A DNA stretch of 64,000 bases from assembly GCF_002005105.1 (NCBI RefSeq), contig NZ_MSCV01000039.1, forward strand, positions 1 through 64,000. Direction: 5' to 3'. Within the stretch, counting starts at the first letter, position 1. Each line of letters starts with the position of its first letter. The position numbers and the translations under genes are program-made. Source of the DNA: Methylocaldum sp. 14B (GTDB taxonomy: Bacteria > Pseudomonadota > Gammaproteobacteria > Methylococcales > Methylococcaceae). Below the pieces are notes generated by a model. It had not been told where the DNA came from and made no database searches. It saw only the letters and a program-made list of their open reading frames with translations. Shown piece after piece: positions 27,870-35,436 of this stretch.

Positions 27870-30266
27870 ATGCTGATCAGGACATTAGCTTTCTTAGGTC
27901 TCTCACTGAGTGTAATCAACGTTCTGACCGGGTGCGGCGGCGCCGAAGAGCGCAAGGCGGAGCATCTGGAGCGAGGCAAAAAATACCTCGAAGAGCGGAA
28001 CTTCGATAAGGCCAAGATCGAGTTCAAAAACGTCTTGCAGATCGATCCCAAGGTCTCCAAGCCCTACTTCTATTTGGGGCAAATAGAAGAAGCGCAGAAG
28101 AATTGGCGAGATTCCTTTGCCCTCTATCAAAAGGCCGGCGAGCTCGATCCGAACGACCTGGACGTCAAAGTCAGGCTGGCGAAACTTTATATGCTGGGCA
28201 AGCAGCTCGATAAAGCCGACGCTCTGTTGAGTGCCGTTTTGAGTGTTAAGCCCGAGGATATCGATGCAAGAATGGTGAAAGCGGGTTTATCGACTCTCAA
28301 AGGCGATCAAGCCGCTGCTATCGACGAACTCAGCCGCATCACGGCGGAGCAGCCGTCCCGCGCCGAGGCGTTTTTCGTTTTGGCGATGCTTCACAGTCAA
28401 CGGAACAACCTCGATGAAGCCGAGAGAGTCTTAGAGCAGGGAGTAAGCGCCAATCCGGGCGATACCTCGCTGCAATCGGGGCTGGCCAAGCTCGCCGCTC
28501 AGATGAAAAAGCTCGAAAAGGCTGAAAATATCTATAAAGAGATGATATCCGGCGATCCCGCCAACCTGGAGCACCGGAAACTATTGTCCGAATTCTATAT
28601 TCGACAAAAACGCTGGAGCGACGCGGAGCGGGTCTATCGCGAAGCCATTCAGGCCAGCCGCGACGACAGTCAGCGTTACATCTTGCTTGCGGAATTCTTG
28701 GCAAAATCCGGCAAATCCGACGAGGCGGTCACCGAGCTTGCCGAAGCGATCGAGGCTTATCCAGAAAAACCGGACCTGCGCTTCGCCTTGGCGAGGCTTC
28801 ACGAGCAACGCAGGGAAACCGATAGAGCAGAGCGGCTCTATCGAGAGATCATTGCCTTGAAAAAATATGCTCCGGATGCCTTGAAAGCGAAAAACCGTTT
28901 GGCCTTGCTCGCTTTGGCCGAAGGACAAGTCGACAAGGCCGCTACATGGATCAATGAAGTTCTGGAGGCGAATCCGGGGGACCGCCAAGGGCTCTTGCTA
29001 CGGGGGCGCATTGCCTTATTCCGCAAGGATGGCCAAAAGGCGGTCGCGGCCTTTCGTTCGTTGCTCAAAGATCAGCCCGATTCGTGGGAAATACTCAAGC
29101 TGTTGGCCGCTGCGCATACGCTCGACGGTAAGCCGGTGCTCGCGCAAGAAAGTCTCGAGAAAGCCGTGGCGGCGAATCCCGATAAATTCGAGGCATACAA
29201 GAATCTGATCGACTTTTTGGCGGGGCAAAAGAATTACTCGTTAGCGCTGGAAAAGATCGACGAGTTCCAAAAACGGAACTCGGCTAGTCTGGATGCGCTG
29301 GTGCTCAAGTCGGAAATTTTGGCGGCAGCCGGGAGGACTGCGGAGCAGGAGACGGTTTTGAAGCGGATCAAAGCGGAGTTTCCGGAAAATCCAACCGGAG
29401 GCTTCCTTTTGGGCAAGCTTTATCAGAGCCAGAAAAAATATGACTTGGCGTTGGCCGAATATGAGGAATCGCTTGGAAAATCCAAAAACGATTATGAGAT
29501 TCTGAAAGCGATTTTCGGAAGTTATGTCGAAAAAAGGCAGGCCGAAAAGGGCGTGGAACGAATCACCAATGTTCTCAGCAACAATCCGAAACATGCGGGT
29601 GCCCACCAATTGCTGGGATTGTATTACCTGGGCGAAAAGCAAGAAATGGAAGCCGTCAAGTTTCTGAACATGGCCATTCAGTCCAACCCCCGTTGGTTGC
29701 TCCCTTATGCAAATCTCGGCGCTTATTACGAACAAACGGGCAGACGGGACCTGGCGCTCAAAACCTATCATCGGGCACTCGAAGCACTGCCTGGGGAACC
29801 CGCCGTCCTCATGAACTTGGCGCGGGTCTATGAAATTTCCGGGGACTATGAAAACGCGATCAAACAGTACGAAACCATTCTCAAGCTAAACCCCGGCAAC
29901 ATGCTCGCCCGGAACAATCTTGCCAGTTTGCTGAGCCTTGACCATTCTCGGAAAGACAAGCTCGATCGGGCTTTCGAGCTTGCGAAGGAGTTCGATAAGA
30001 CCGAGGAGCCGGTGTTTTGGGACACGCTGGCTTGGATCTATTACCAAAAGGGTGCGTACGAAAAGGCTTTGCCTTTACAGTTGAAAGCCGCCGAGAAATC
30101 TCCGGACGTGCCGATTTACCAATACCACCTCGGTATGATTTACCTCAAGAAAGGCGAGCGTGCGGCAGCTGTGGAGCATCTTCAAAAAGCGGTGAACTCG
30201 GGCAAGGAGTTCGTCGGTTTGGAAGATGCGCGAAGCGCATTGATCTTAGCCACAGACGGCGGTTGA
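27870..30266 (+). CDS. prsT: PEP-CTERM system TPR-repeat lipoprotein PrsT
   Basis: A 799-residue lipoprotein: signal peptide with lipobox LTGC near residue 20, then about twenty tetratricopeptide repeats to the C-terminus (for example YFYLGQIEEAQKNWRDSFAL, PYANLGAYYEQTGRRDLALK). PrsT is the TPR protein encoded in many XrtA/PEP-CTERM exopolysaccharide loci and probably scaffolds the assembly complex, as AlgK or PelB do elsewhere. The frame is open from 27672, but the ATG at 27870 has AGGGA upstream and begins exactly at the signal peptide. Divergent from the export operon. Confidence 0.88.
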   Translation: MLIRTLAFLGLSLSVINVLTGCGGAEERKAEHLERGKKYLEERNFDKAKIEFKNVLQIDPKVSKPYFYLGQIEEAQKNWRDSFALYQKAGELDPNDLDVKVRLAKLYMLGKQLDKADALLSAVLSVKPEDIDARMVKAGLSTLKGDQAAAIDELSRITAEQPSRAEAFFVLAMLHSQRNNLDEAERVLEQGVSANPGDTSLQSGLAKLAAQMKKLEKAENIYKEMISGDPANLEHRKLLSEFYIRQKRWSDAERVYREAIQASRDDSQRYILLAEFLAKSGKSDEAVTELAEAIEAYPEKPDLRFALARLHEQRRETDRAERLYREIIALKKYAPDALKAKNRLALLALAEGQVDKAATWINEVLEANPGDRQGLLLRGRIALFRKDGQKAVAAFRSLLKDQPDSWEILKLLAAAHTLDGKPVLAQESLEKAVAANPDKFEAYKNLIDFLAGQKNYSLALEKIDEFQKRNSASLDALVLKSEILAAAGRTAEQETVLKRIKAEFPENPTGGFLLGKLYQSQKKYDLALAEYEESLGKSKNDYEILKAIFGSYVEKRQAEKGVERITNVLSNNPKHAGAHQLLGLYYLGEKQEMEAVKFLNMAIQSNPRWLLPYANLGAYYEQTGRRDLALKTYHRALEALPGEPAVLMNLARVYEISGDYENAIKQYETILKLNPGNMLARNNLASLLSLDHSRKDKLDRAFELAKEFDKTEEPVFWDTLAWIYYQKGAYEKALPLQLKAAEKSPDVPIYQYHLGMIYLKKGERAAAVEHLQKAVNSGKEFVGLEDARSALILATDGG

Positions 30267-30271
30267 GGCGT

Positions 30272-30305
30272 ATCCGGGTTCGGGGTCAATGCTCCAAACC
30301 CGGAT
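30272..30305. terminator. Hairpin between convergent genes
   Basis: ATCCGGGTT (30272-30280) pairs perfectly with AACCCGGAT (30297-30305). It lies 6 bases after prsT and before the convergent gene end at 30355. Without a T tract it is only a likely terminator. Confidence 0.45.
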
Positions 30306-30354
30306 TCCCACCACGGTGGTCAAAGCCGAAACGTTCGGTCGGAATGCGAATGGG

Positions 30355-31176
30355 CTACCGCCAAAGCGTAAGCTCTTGCGGCTGATAACCGGAAGGCACC
30401 TGCGGACGATCGTCGGGGGATATCGAGTCGGTTATCCGGTTCAGAGCCATAACGGTGGGATGCTTGCCGGAAAAGTCCACCATTTCGACCGGAACGCCGG
30501 CCAAATCGCTGAGTTCGATCGGCGGTAGCGATATTCCGAACTGGCTCGCGAAGCCTTGTGCTTTTGCGGCTATTCGCTGAGTGAAAGCGAGGAGCGAGCG
30601 AATCGTTGCGTAATCATCCGTGGATAACTGCATCGATGATGGATTCGCGAGGCATACTTCTGCCAGCTTGGTCGCCCCCTTCAGTACGTCCAGCTGTTCG
30701 CAGCTGATGCCGGCCACTTGCTTGGCCCGTCCCGTCTTTACGAGGCGCGAGTCATTCGCCGGATTTTCGGCGGAACCGAGCTGATCTATGGAGATCCCTC
30801 CCAGCATGTCCTCCCATTTAGCTCGTTGCTTCGGTGACAGTTTCTTGAGTTGATCGCCCAAACCTTGAAGAACCGGTTGAAGATCCTGGGTTTGACGAGC
30901 AATCCGATCGATCTTTTCTTCGGTTATCGGCGTGAACTGCTGCTTCTTGTGGTCGATCAAGACCAGCTGTTCATTTGCCCGCTGATAAAAAATGTCCAGA
31001 TTGCGATCGCCGCCGGCGCCTTTGACCATAATTTGGCCATCTTTGACGACAACCGGTTGAACAGACCTCTTTTGTCCTTCTTCCACGTTGAATTCGATAG
31101 TGCTGTCCGCATTGGAAGGAGAGAGCCAAACGAGATTGGCTACTAGGGCCAGATTGAAAAATTTTCGATATTGCAT
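30355..31176 (-). CDS. Periplasmic DUF4412-like protein
   Basis: A 273-residue secreted protein with an N-terminal signal peptide (about 1-23, ending SNADS). A run of beta strands (VVVKDGQIMVKGAGGDRNLDIFYQ) and then YTPITEEKID-like and GISCEQLDV segments resemble DUF4412 proteins, which are uncharacterised periplasmic proteins. A central helical segment is charged. The family name is tentative. It converges on prsT and stands alone; no strong ribosome binding site is visible. Confidence 0.6.
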   Translation of the reverse strand: MQYRKFFNLALVANLVWLSPSNADSTIEFNVEEGQKRSVQPVVVKDGQIMVKGAGGDRNLDIFYQRANEQLVLIDHKKQQFTPITEEKIDRIARQTQDLQPVLQGLGDQLKKLSPKQRAKWEDMLGGISIDQLGSAENPANDSRLVKTGRAKQVAGISCEQLDVLKGATKLAEVCLANPSSMQLSTDDYATIRSLLAFTQRIAAKAQGFASQFGISLPPIELSDLAGVPVEMVDFSGKHPTVMALNRITDSISPDDRPQVPSGYQPQELTLWR

Positions 31177-31390
31177 ACGGAGATTCCGGAGGTGTTCGCT
31201 TACCGCTCGATAGACGAATCGAAGCTGTCGTGTCCTCGTCTAAATGCGGCAAGCAAATAATGGATGTCTAACTCAGGTTAGAATGGAACGGTAGAACGCA
31301 TTGTGACATGCGTATTCGACTTGCGACAATCGGCGGGGTGATTTTAGGATTGCGTCAAGACGTAACCAGTTCCATAAGGAAGATAACCAG

Positions 31391-31837
31391 ATGTTAAAAG
31401 AATTCAAAGAATTCGCCATGCGTGGCAATGCCGTCGATATGGCGGTGGGCATCGTTATCGGGGCTGCTTTCGGTGCCATCGTAAAATCGTTGGTGGACGA
31501 CGTCATCATGCCGCCAATTGGTTTGTTGTTGGGGAATGTCGATTTTTCGAATCTTTTCGTCGTACTCAAGGATGGTGCAACAACCGGCCCGTACGCGTCT
31601 CTGGCTGAGGCCAAGCGGGCTGGAGCCGTTACCATCAATTACGGCGTTTTCTTCAATTCGGTAATCAGTTTTTTGATCGTGGCTTTCTCGATTTTCTTGC
31701 TGGTCCGGAGCATCAACAAATTGCGGCGTGAAGCGCCGTCTGCGGCTCCGGCTACAAAAGAGTGTCCCTATTGCCTGTCGGCAGTCGCACTGAAGGCGAC
31801 ACGCTGCCCTCAATGCACATCCGAGCTCAAGTTATAG
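31391..31837 (+). CDS. mscL: Large-conductance mechanosensitive channel with C-terminal zinc ribbon
   Basis: MscL, 148 residues. The N-terminal signature [24 protein letters not shown], two membrane segments (about 15-48 and 84-107) and the intervening periplasmic loop are typical. The tail is unusual: after [13 protein letters not shown] it ends in a compact four-cysteine module, C125-x2-C128 and C139-x2-C142 (CPYC, CPQC), resembling a zinc ribbon. MscL opens under osmotic downshock to release solutes; the ribbon may bind metal. AAGGAAGATAACCAG precedes the ATG. The cation-exporter gene overlaps its last 25 bases. Confidence 0.96.
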   Translation: MLKEFKEFAMRGNAVDMAVGIVIGAAFGAIVKSLVDDVIMPPIGLLLGNVDFSNLFVVLKDGATTGPYASLAEAKRAGAVTINYGVFFNSVISFLIVAFSIFLLVRSINKLRREAPSAAPATKECPYCLSAVALKATRCPQCTSELKL

Positions 31838-32808
31838 GTCAGGCCGTGGCGGGCGGACACACGCATGTTCATGTCGATACGATCGGAGGGCGTGCAAAAT
31901 TCCGATTGGGACTCTCGGCCGCTCTGACCATCGCGTTCGTCGTCTTTGAAGTCCTGGCGGGGCTGATTGCGAACAGCTTGGCGCTATTGACCGATGCGGC
32001 ACACAACCTGACGGATGTTCTTGCATTGGTGCTGTCATGGTATGCGCTTCATTTGGCCGAGCAGCCGTCCCATGCCGGCAAAACCTTTGGTTATCATCGT
32101 GTCGGCATTCTTGTCGCCCTCATTAATTCCACGACGCTGACCCTGATTTCGGCTGGAATATTTTATGAGGCCTACGAACGTTTCGTGTCTCCGCCGCCCG
32201 TTGCCGCCGACATCTTGATCGCCGTCGGCGCTGCGGCGTTCGTCGTCAATGTCGTAACGGCATGGTTGGTCAGCCACGGCGCCGAGCACGATTTAAACAT
32301 CAGGAGCGCCTTTATTCACTTGCTGGGAGACGTATTTTCGACGGCCGGAGCGGTCCTCGCCGGCATCGGAATCTGGTTTACCGGCTTTTATTGGCTCGAT
32401 CCCTTGGCCAGTGTCCTGATCGGTCTGCTCATCCTCTGGAACGCTTGGGTGATCTTGCGAGAGACCGTCGACATTTTATTGGAAAGCACGCCTCGCGATA
32501 TCGAAATGAGCTCCATGGTGCGCGATCTTCTTCAAGTCGAAGGCGTAAAGGGCGTTCATGATCTCCATGTTTGGAGCATCTCGAAAAGTTTTCGCTTTCT
32601 ATCGGCGCATATCGTCATCGACGACGTTCTGATCAGCCAGGCCGCGTTAATACAACATGAAATCAAGGAGATGATCCGGAGCAATTACGGCATCGGTCAT
32701 TGCACCTTACAGCTCGAGTGCGAAGGATGCGATCCGGATTCCCTGTACTGTGACATCAATCATTACGGCCGCCATCAACACGCCGATAACCATCATGCCG
32801 CAAGGTGA
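31813..32808 (+). CDS. Cation diffusion facilitator (Zn/Cd efflux)
   Basis: A CDF antiporter of 331 residues with six membrane segments and a cytoplasmic C-terminal domain. Metal-site HxxxD pairs are seen in TM2 ([12 protein letters not shown]) and TM5 ([11 protein letters not shown]). The N-terminus has a small histidine cluster (GGHTHVHV). It should exchange Zn2+ or Cd2+ for protons at the inner membrane. The ATG at 31813 lies inside the end of mscL, in another frame, indicating translational coupling. The frame runs upstream to 31762 but gives a non-family extension. Confidence 0.93.
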   Translation: MHIRAQVIGQAVAGGHTHVHVDTIGGRAKFRLGLSAALTIAFVVFEVLAGLIANSLALLTDAAHNLTDVLALVLSWYALHLAEQPSHAGKTFGYHRVGILVALINSTTLTLISAGIFYEAYERFVSPPPVAADILIAVGAAAFVVNVVTAWLVSHGAEHDLNIRSAFIHLLGDVFSTAGAVLAGIGIWFTGFYWLDPLASVLIGLLILWNAWVILRETVDILLESTPRDIEMSSMVRDLLQVEGVKGVHDLHVWSISKSFRFLSAHIVIDDVLISQAALIQHEIKEMIRSNYGIGHCTLQLECEGCDPDSLYCDINHYGRHQHADNHHAAR

Positions 32809-32911
32809 GCGGATTGAATAAAGCCGCACCGCCGGTTTGAAACCAACTACGCGATCGGCGATTCTCGGATTTTGCTTAGAATTCATAAACGCGGTATTAT
32901 TGTCGCCTTCA

Positions 32912-32989
<78 letters not shown>

Positions 32990-32997
32990 TTGAATCA

Positions 32998-33030
32998 AAG
33001 GCTTATCGATCATGTCGGTAAGCCTTTTTT
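32998..33030 (+). terminator. Rho-independent terminator after tRNA-Pro
   Basis: AAAGGCTTA and TAAGCCTTT arms with an inner CGA/TCG pair are followed by TTT. It lies 10 bases after the tRNA. Confidence 0.8.
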
Positions 33031-33177
33031 CGTTTGGGACCAATTTTAGGAGCCTATCCCGTAAACCGGTGGCGTGCCCGGTGAGGTAAGCTGGAGCAAG
33101 TGGAGACCCAGGTTTCACACCATGAGACGGAATGTCGACGGGCAAAGTTACCAAATCGAACCTTTGGAGTAGGTGCC

Positions 33178-34275
33178 ATGGCGAAAGAGAAACGACCTTT
33201 GGAAAAGATTACGCTCTCGGGCTACAAGTCCATCCGCGAGCTGAAGGAGTTTCCGCTCGCTAGCGGCCTCAATGTGCTCATCGGTGCCAATGGCTCGGGC
33301 AAGACCAATTTCATTCGCTTTTTCGAGCTGCTCGGCCACATGATGGACCCGAACAAAGGCCTGCAGAATTATGTGGCGTCCCGCGGGCGTGCCGACGCCT
33401 TTCTATTCCGCGGCACGAAGGTGACGCCGGAATTGAGTGCCCATCTCAAGTTCGGGCTTAACGAATACCGATTCAGCCTTCGCGCCGCTGCTGATCGGTC
33501 GCTGTTCTTTTCGCAGGAATCGGCACCGTTCGATGGCCCTTATTTCGGGCATGTAGCCAACGACCAGGGGAGCGGCCACGTAGAAAGCGCGCTGGTGCGG
33601 AAGACCGGACGCAGCGCGAGTGAGCAATGGGTGGTGGATACCATTCAGGGATGGCGGGTATATCACTTCCACGACACTTCGCCATCCGCGCCGGTAATGG
33701 GGGTTTGCAACGTGGTGGATTCCGACGTGCTGCACAGCAATGCGGCAAACATCGCGGCGTTCCTCATGCGCATGGCGCGAACCCACGCTGATCACTATGC
33801 CCGGATCGAGGAGACCGTTCGCCAGGTTGCGCCGTTTTTTGGGACGTTCGTGCTCAAGGAGATTTCACCGGGTCAGACCCAGCTCTTGTGGAAGGATCGC
33901 TACTCCGACCTACTCTATTATCCGTATCAGCTCTCGGACGGCACGATCCGTTACATTTGCCTTGCCACGCTGCTGTTGCAGCCGGAGCCAGCCTCGACGC
34001 TCCTCGTGGACGAGCCGGAACTCGGTCTCCATCCCTACGCCATCAAGCTGCTGGCCAGCATGCTGCATGAGGCGGCGCAGCATACCCAGCTCATTATTTC
34101 CACTCAGTCGTCGCTGCTCATTGACGAGATGAGCCCGGAGGATGTCGTCGTCGCGAATCAGCGGGATGGCGAAACGGTACTGGACCGGCTGGACTCCGAC
34201 AGACTCGGGGAATGGCTGCAGGAATACACGCTGGGCCAGTTGTGGGAGAAGAACGAGCTGGGAGGCCAGCCCTGA
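33178..34275 (+). CDS. AAA (AAA_21/RecF-like) ATPase, first gene of a two-gene defence-like unit
   Basis: A 365-residue ABC/SMC-type ATPase. An N-terminal strand TLSGYKSIRELKEF leads into Walker A GANGSGKT (36-43). Later come the signature-like QLSDGTIRY (251-259), Walker B TLLVDEPELGLHP (274-286) and a switch region IISTQSSLLIDEM. The layout is that of AAA_21/OLD-like ATPases paired with an effector in phage-defence systems. The ATG at 33178 has GGAGTAGGTGCC upstream; the frame is open from 33100. Its stop overlaps the next start (TGATG), so the two are translated together. The defence role is inferred from architecture and position. Confidence 0.88.
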   Translation: MAKEKRPLEKITLSGYKSIRELKEFPLASGLNVLIGANGSGKTNFIRFFELLGHMMDPNKGLQNYVASRGRADAFLFRGTKVTPELSAHLKFGLNEYRFSLRAAADRSLFFSQESAPFDGPYFGHVANDQGSGHVESALVRKTGRSASEQWVVDTIQGWRVYHFHDTSPSAPVMGVCNVVDSDVLHSNAANIAAFLMRMARTHADHYARIEETVRQVAPFFGTFVLKEISPGQTQLLWKDRYSDLLYYPYQLSDGTIRYICLATLLLQPEPASTLLVDEPELGLHPYAIKLLASMLHEAAQHTQLIISTQSSLLIDEMSPEDVVVANQRDGETVLDRLDSDRLGEWLQEYTLGQLWEKNELGGQP

Positions 34276-34961
34276 TGGCGTGGCGGCGCCTCTATATCAC
34301 GGTCGAGGGCCAGACAGAGCGGAAGTTCGCGGACGAGGTGCTACGGCCCCACCTGGCGCAGTACTCGCTCGATGCGCGCACGCGGGTGGTGCTGACCAAC
34401 CGCACATTGGGCAAGCGCGGCGGCGTTCTGGACTTCGCAAGAATCCGCGATGATCTTCGCCGATTGATGCGCGAGGACGGCAATGACGATGCCCTGTTTA
34501 CGACCATGGTGGACCTTTACGCCTTGCCGGCTGAGTTTCCCGGCTGGGACGAAGCGCGCAAGAAGACGGTTCCGCTGGAGCGTGTTTCGGTTCTCGAAGA
34601 GGCATTCCGCGCGGAGATGGGGGACGGACGGTTTCATCCCTACATCCAGTTGCACGAGTTCGAGGCGCTGCTTTACTGCGATCTGACTCAATTGCAGCGG
34701 CGGATTCCCGAATCCGGGCAGGCGATTGCGGCCTTGGCGCAAGAGGTGGCAGGTTTCGCGCCGGAGGACATCAACGAAGGTGCCGCCACGGCCCCGAGCA
34801 AGCGGATCATCCGCTATCTCCCAATCTACGAGAAAACGAAAGTGCGCATCGGCGCTCCCGCCGCTGCCGCGATCGGACTGCCGACATTGCGGGTGCAGTG
34901 TCCGCATTTCGACGACTGGGTGCGCAAGCTGGAAGGGCTCGGCGAGCCGTTCGCCGGCTGA
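34275..34961 (+). CDS. DUF4276 protein (possible TOPRIM-like effector)
   Basis: A 228-residue protein whose N-terminus RLYITVEGQTERKFADEVL matches the DUF4276 family, with an early VEGxTE motif (Glu11), an acidic MVDLYALP strand (Asp80) and QLHEFEALLYCD (about 126-136). These spaced acidic motifs suggest a TOPRIM-like metal-dependent nuclease core, but this is a reading of motifs, not a demonstrated activity. The ATG at 34275 overlaps the ATPase stop. DUF4276 genes are commonly found beside such ATPases, supporting a two-component system in which the ATPase senses and this protein acts. Confidence 0.82.
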   Translation: MAWRRLYITVEGQTERKFADEVLRPHLAQYSLDARTRVVLTNRTLGKRGGVLDFARIRDDLRRLMREDGNDDALFTTMVDLYALPAEFPGWDEARKKTVPLERVSVLEEAFRAEMGDGRFHPYIQLHEFEALLYCDLTQLQRRIPESGQAIAALAQEVAGFAPEDINEGAATAPSKRIIRYLPIYEKTKVRIGAPAAAAIGLPTLRVQCPHFDDWVRKLEGLGEPFAG

Positions 34962-34971
34962 GGGCAAGGCA

Positions 34972-35106
34972 TAGCTCATCAGGTTTGCCTTCCTTCATGG
35001 CTGCAAATTCCGGATTGCAAAACAGCCCTCGCTCCTGAAAGTAACGGGCAAGCAGAGCATTGGGCATCTGCCGAAAATAATCCTTGGTGGAATAGTGCCG
35101 AGCCAT
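34972..35106 (-). pseudogene. Truncated 5' end of a conserved small gene
   Basis: From ATG 35106 (GGGGGG upstream) 45 codons read as a conserved start I have seen in uncharacterised proteobacterial proteins (MARHYSTKDYFRQMPNALLA, then RYFQERGLF). After KPDEL, at about 34972, the recognisable sequence stops. The frame runs on antisense through the DUF4276 gene as arginine-rich shadow. The 3' half of the gene is not visible between 33030 and 33178. It looks like a gene cut by arrival of the ATPase/DUF4276 unit or by a deletion. Confidence 0.6.
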
Positions 35107-35122
35107 TCTGTCCCCCCTTTGG

Positions 35123-35143
35123 CAAGTTCTTGTCAAGAACTTG
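35123..35143. promoter_or_regulatory. Perfect palindromic operator candidate
   Basis: CAAGTTCTTG and CAAGAACTTG form a perfect inverted repeat around a single T. It lies between the truncated leftward gene (start 35106) and the RHH gene (start 35206), where an operator for divergent control would be expected. Confidence 0.55.
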
Positions 35144-35169
35144 GTTCGTATCGGACTTTACTGTACAGT
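35141..35169 (+). promoter_or_regulatory. Candidate promoter of the RHH-hsd operon
   Basis: TTGGTT and TACAGT are spaced by 17 bases. The -35 overlaps the right arm of the 21-bp palindrome. The -10 lies within a second perfect palindrome ACTGTACAGT (35160-35169). This fits repression by a small DNA-binding protein such as the RHH product. Pattern only. Confidence 0.35.
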
Positions 35170-35205
35170 GCAGTACATTCACAGTCTACCCGTTGAGATG
35201 GAATC

Positions 35206-35421
35206 ATGGCTACCGGCAAGACCACCACACTGACTTTTCGCATTGAGCCGGCCCTGAAAGAGGCGTTGCGCATCGCCGCTGCCCGTGAGCATCGATCCCT
35301 GGCCAATATGGTGGAGGTGCTGATTCGGGATTATTGCGGGCGGAACGGGATTGCGATTCCGGAGCAGGATGACCTGTTCGATGACGCCGGAAACCGGACC
35401 GACACAGAAAATAAGGGCTAA
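35206..35421 (+). CDS. Ribbon-helix-helix DNA-binding protein
   Basis: A 71-residue protein. A basic beta strand TTTLTFRIEP precedes two helices (ALKEALRIAAAREHRS and LANMVEVLIRDYCGRN), the CopG/Arc ribbon-helix-helix pattern, and an acidic tail. Proteins of this type bind operators as dimers and often repress their own operon. GAGATGG precedes the ATG. hsdM starts 15 bases after the stop, so it is probably the first gene and regulator of the restriction-modification operon. Confidence 0.82.
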   Translation: MATGKTTTLTFRIEPALKEALRIAAAREHRSLANMVEVLIRDYCGRNGIAIPEQDDLFDDAGNRTDTENKG

Positions 35422-35436
35422 CGGAACGGAGCACTC

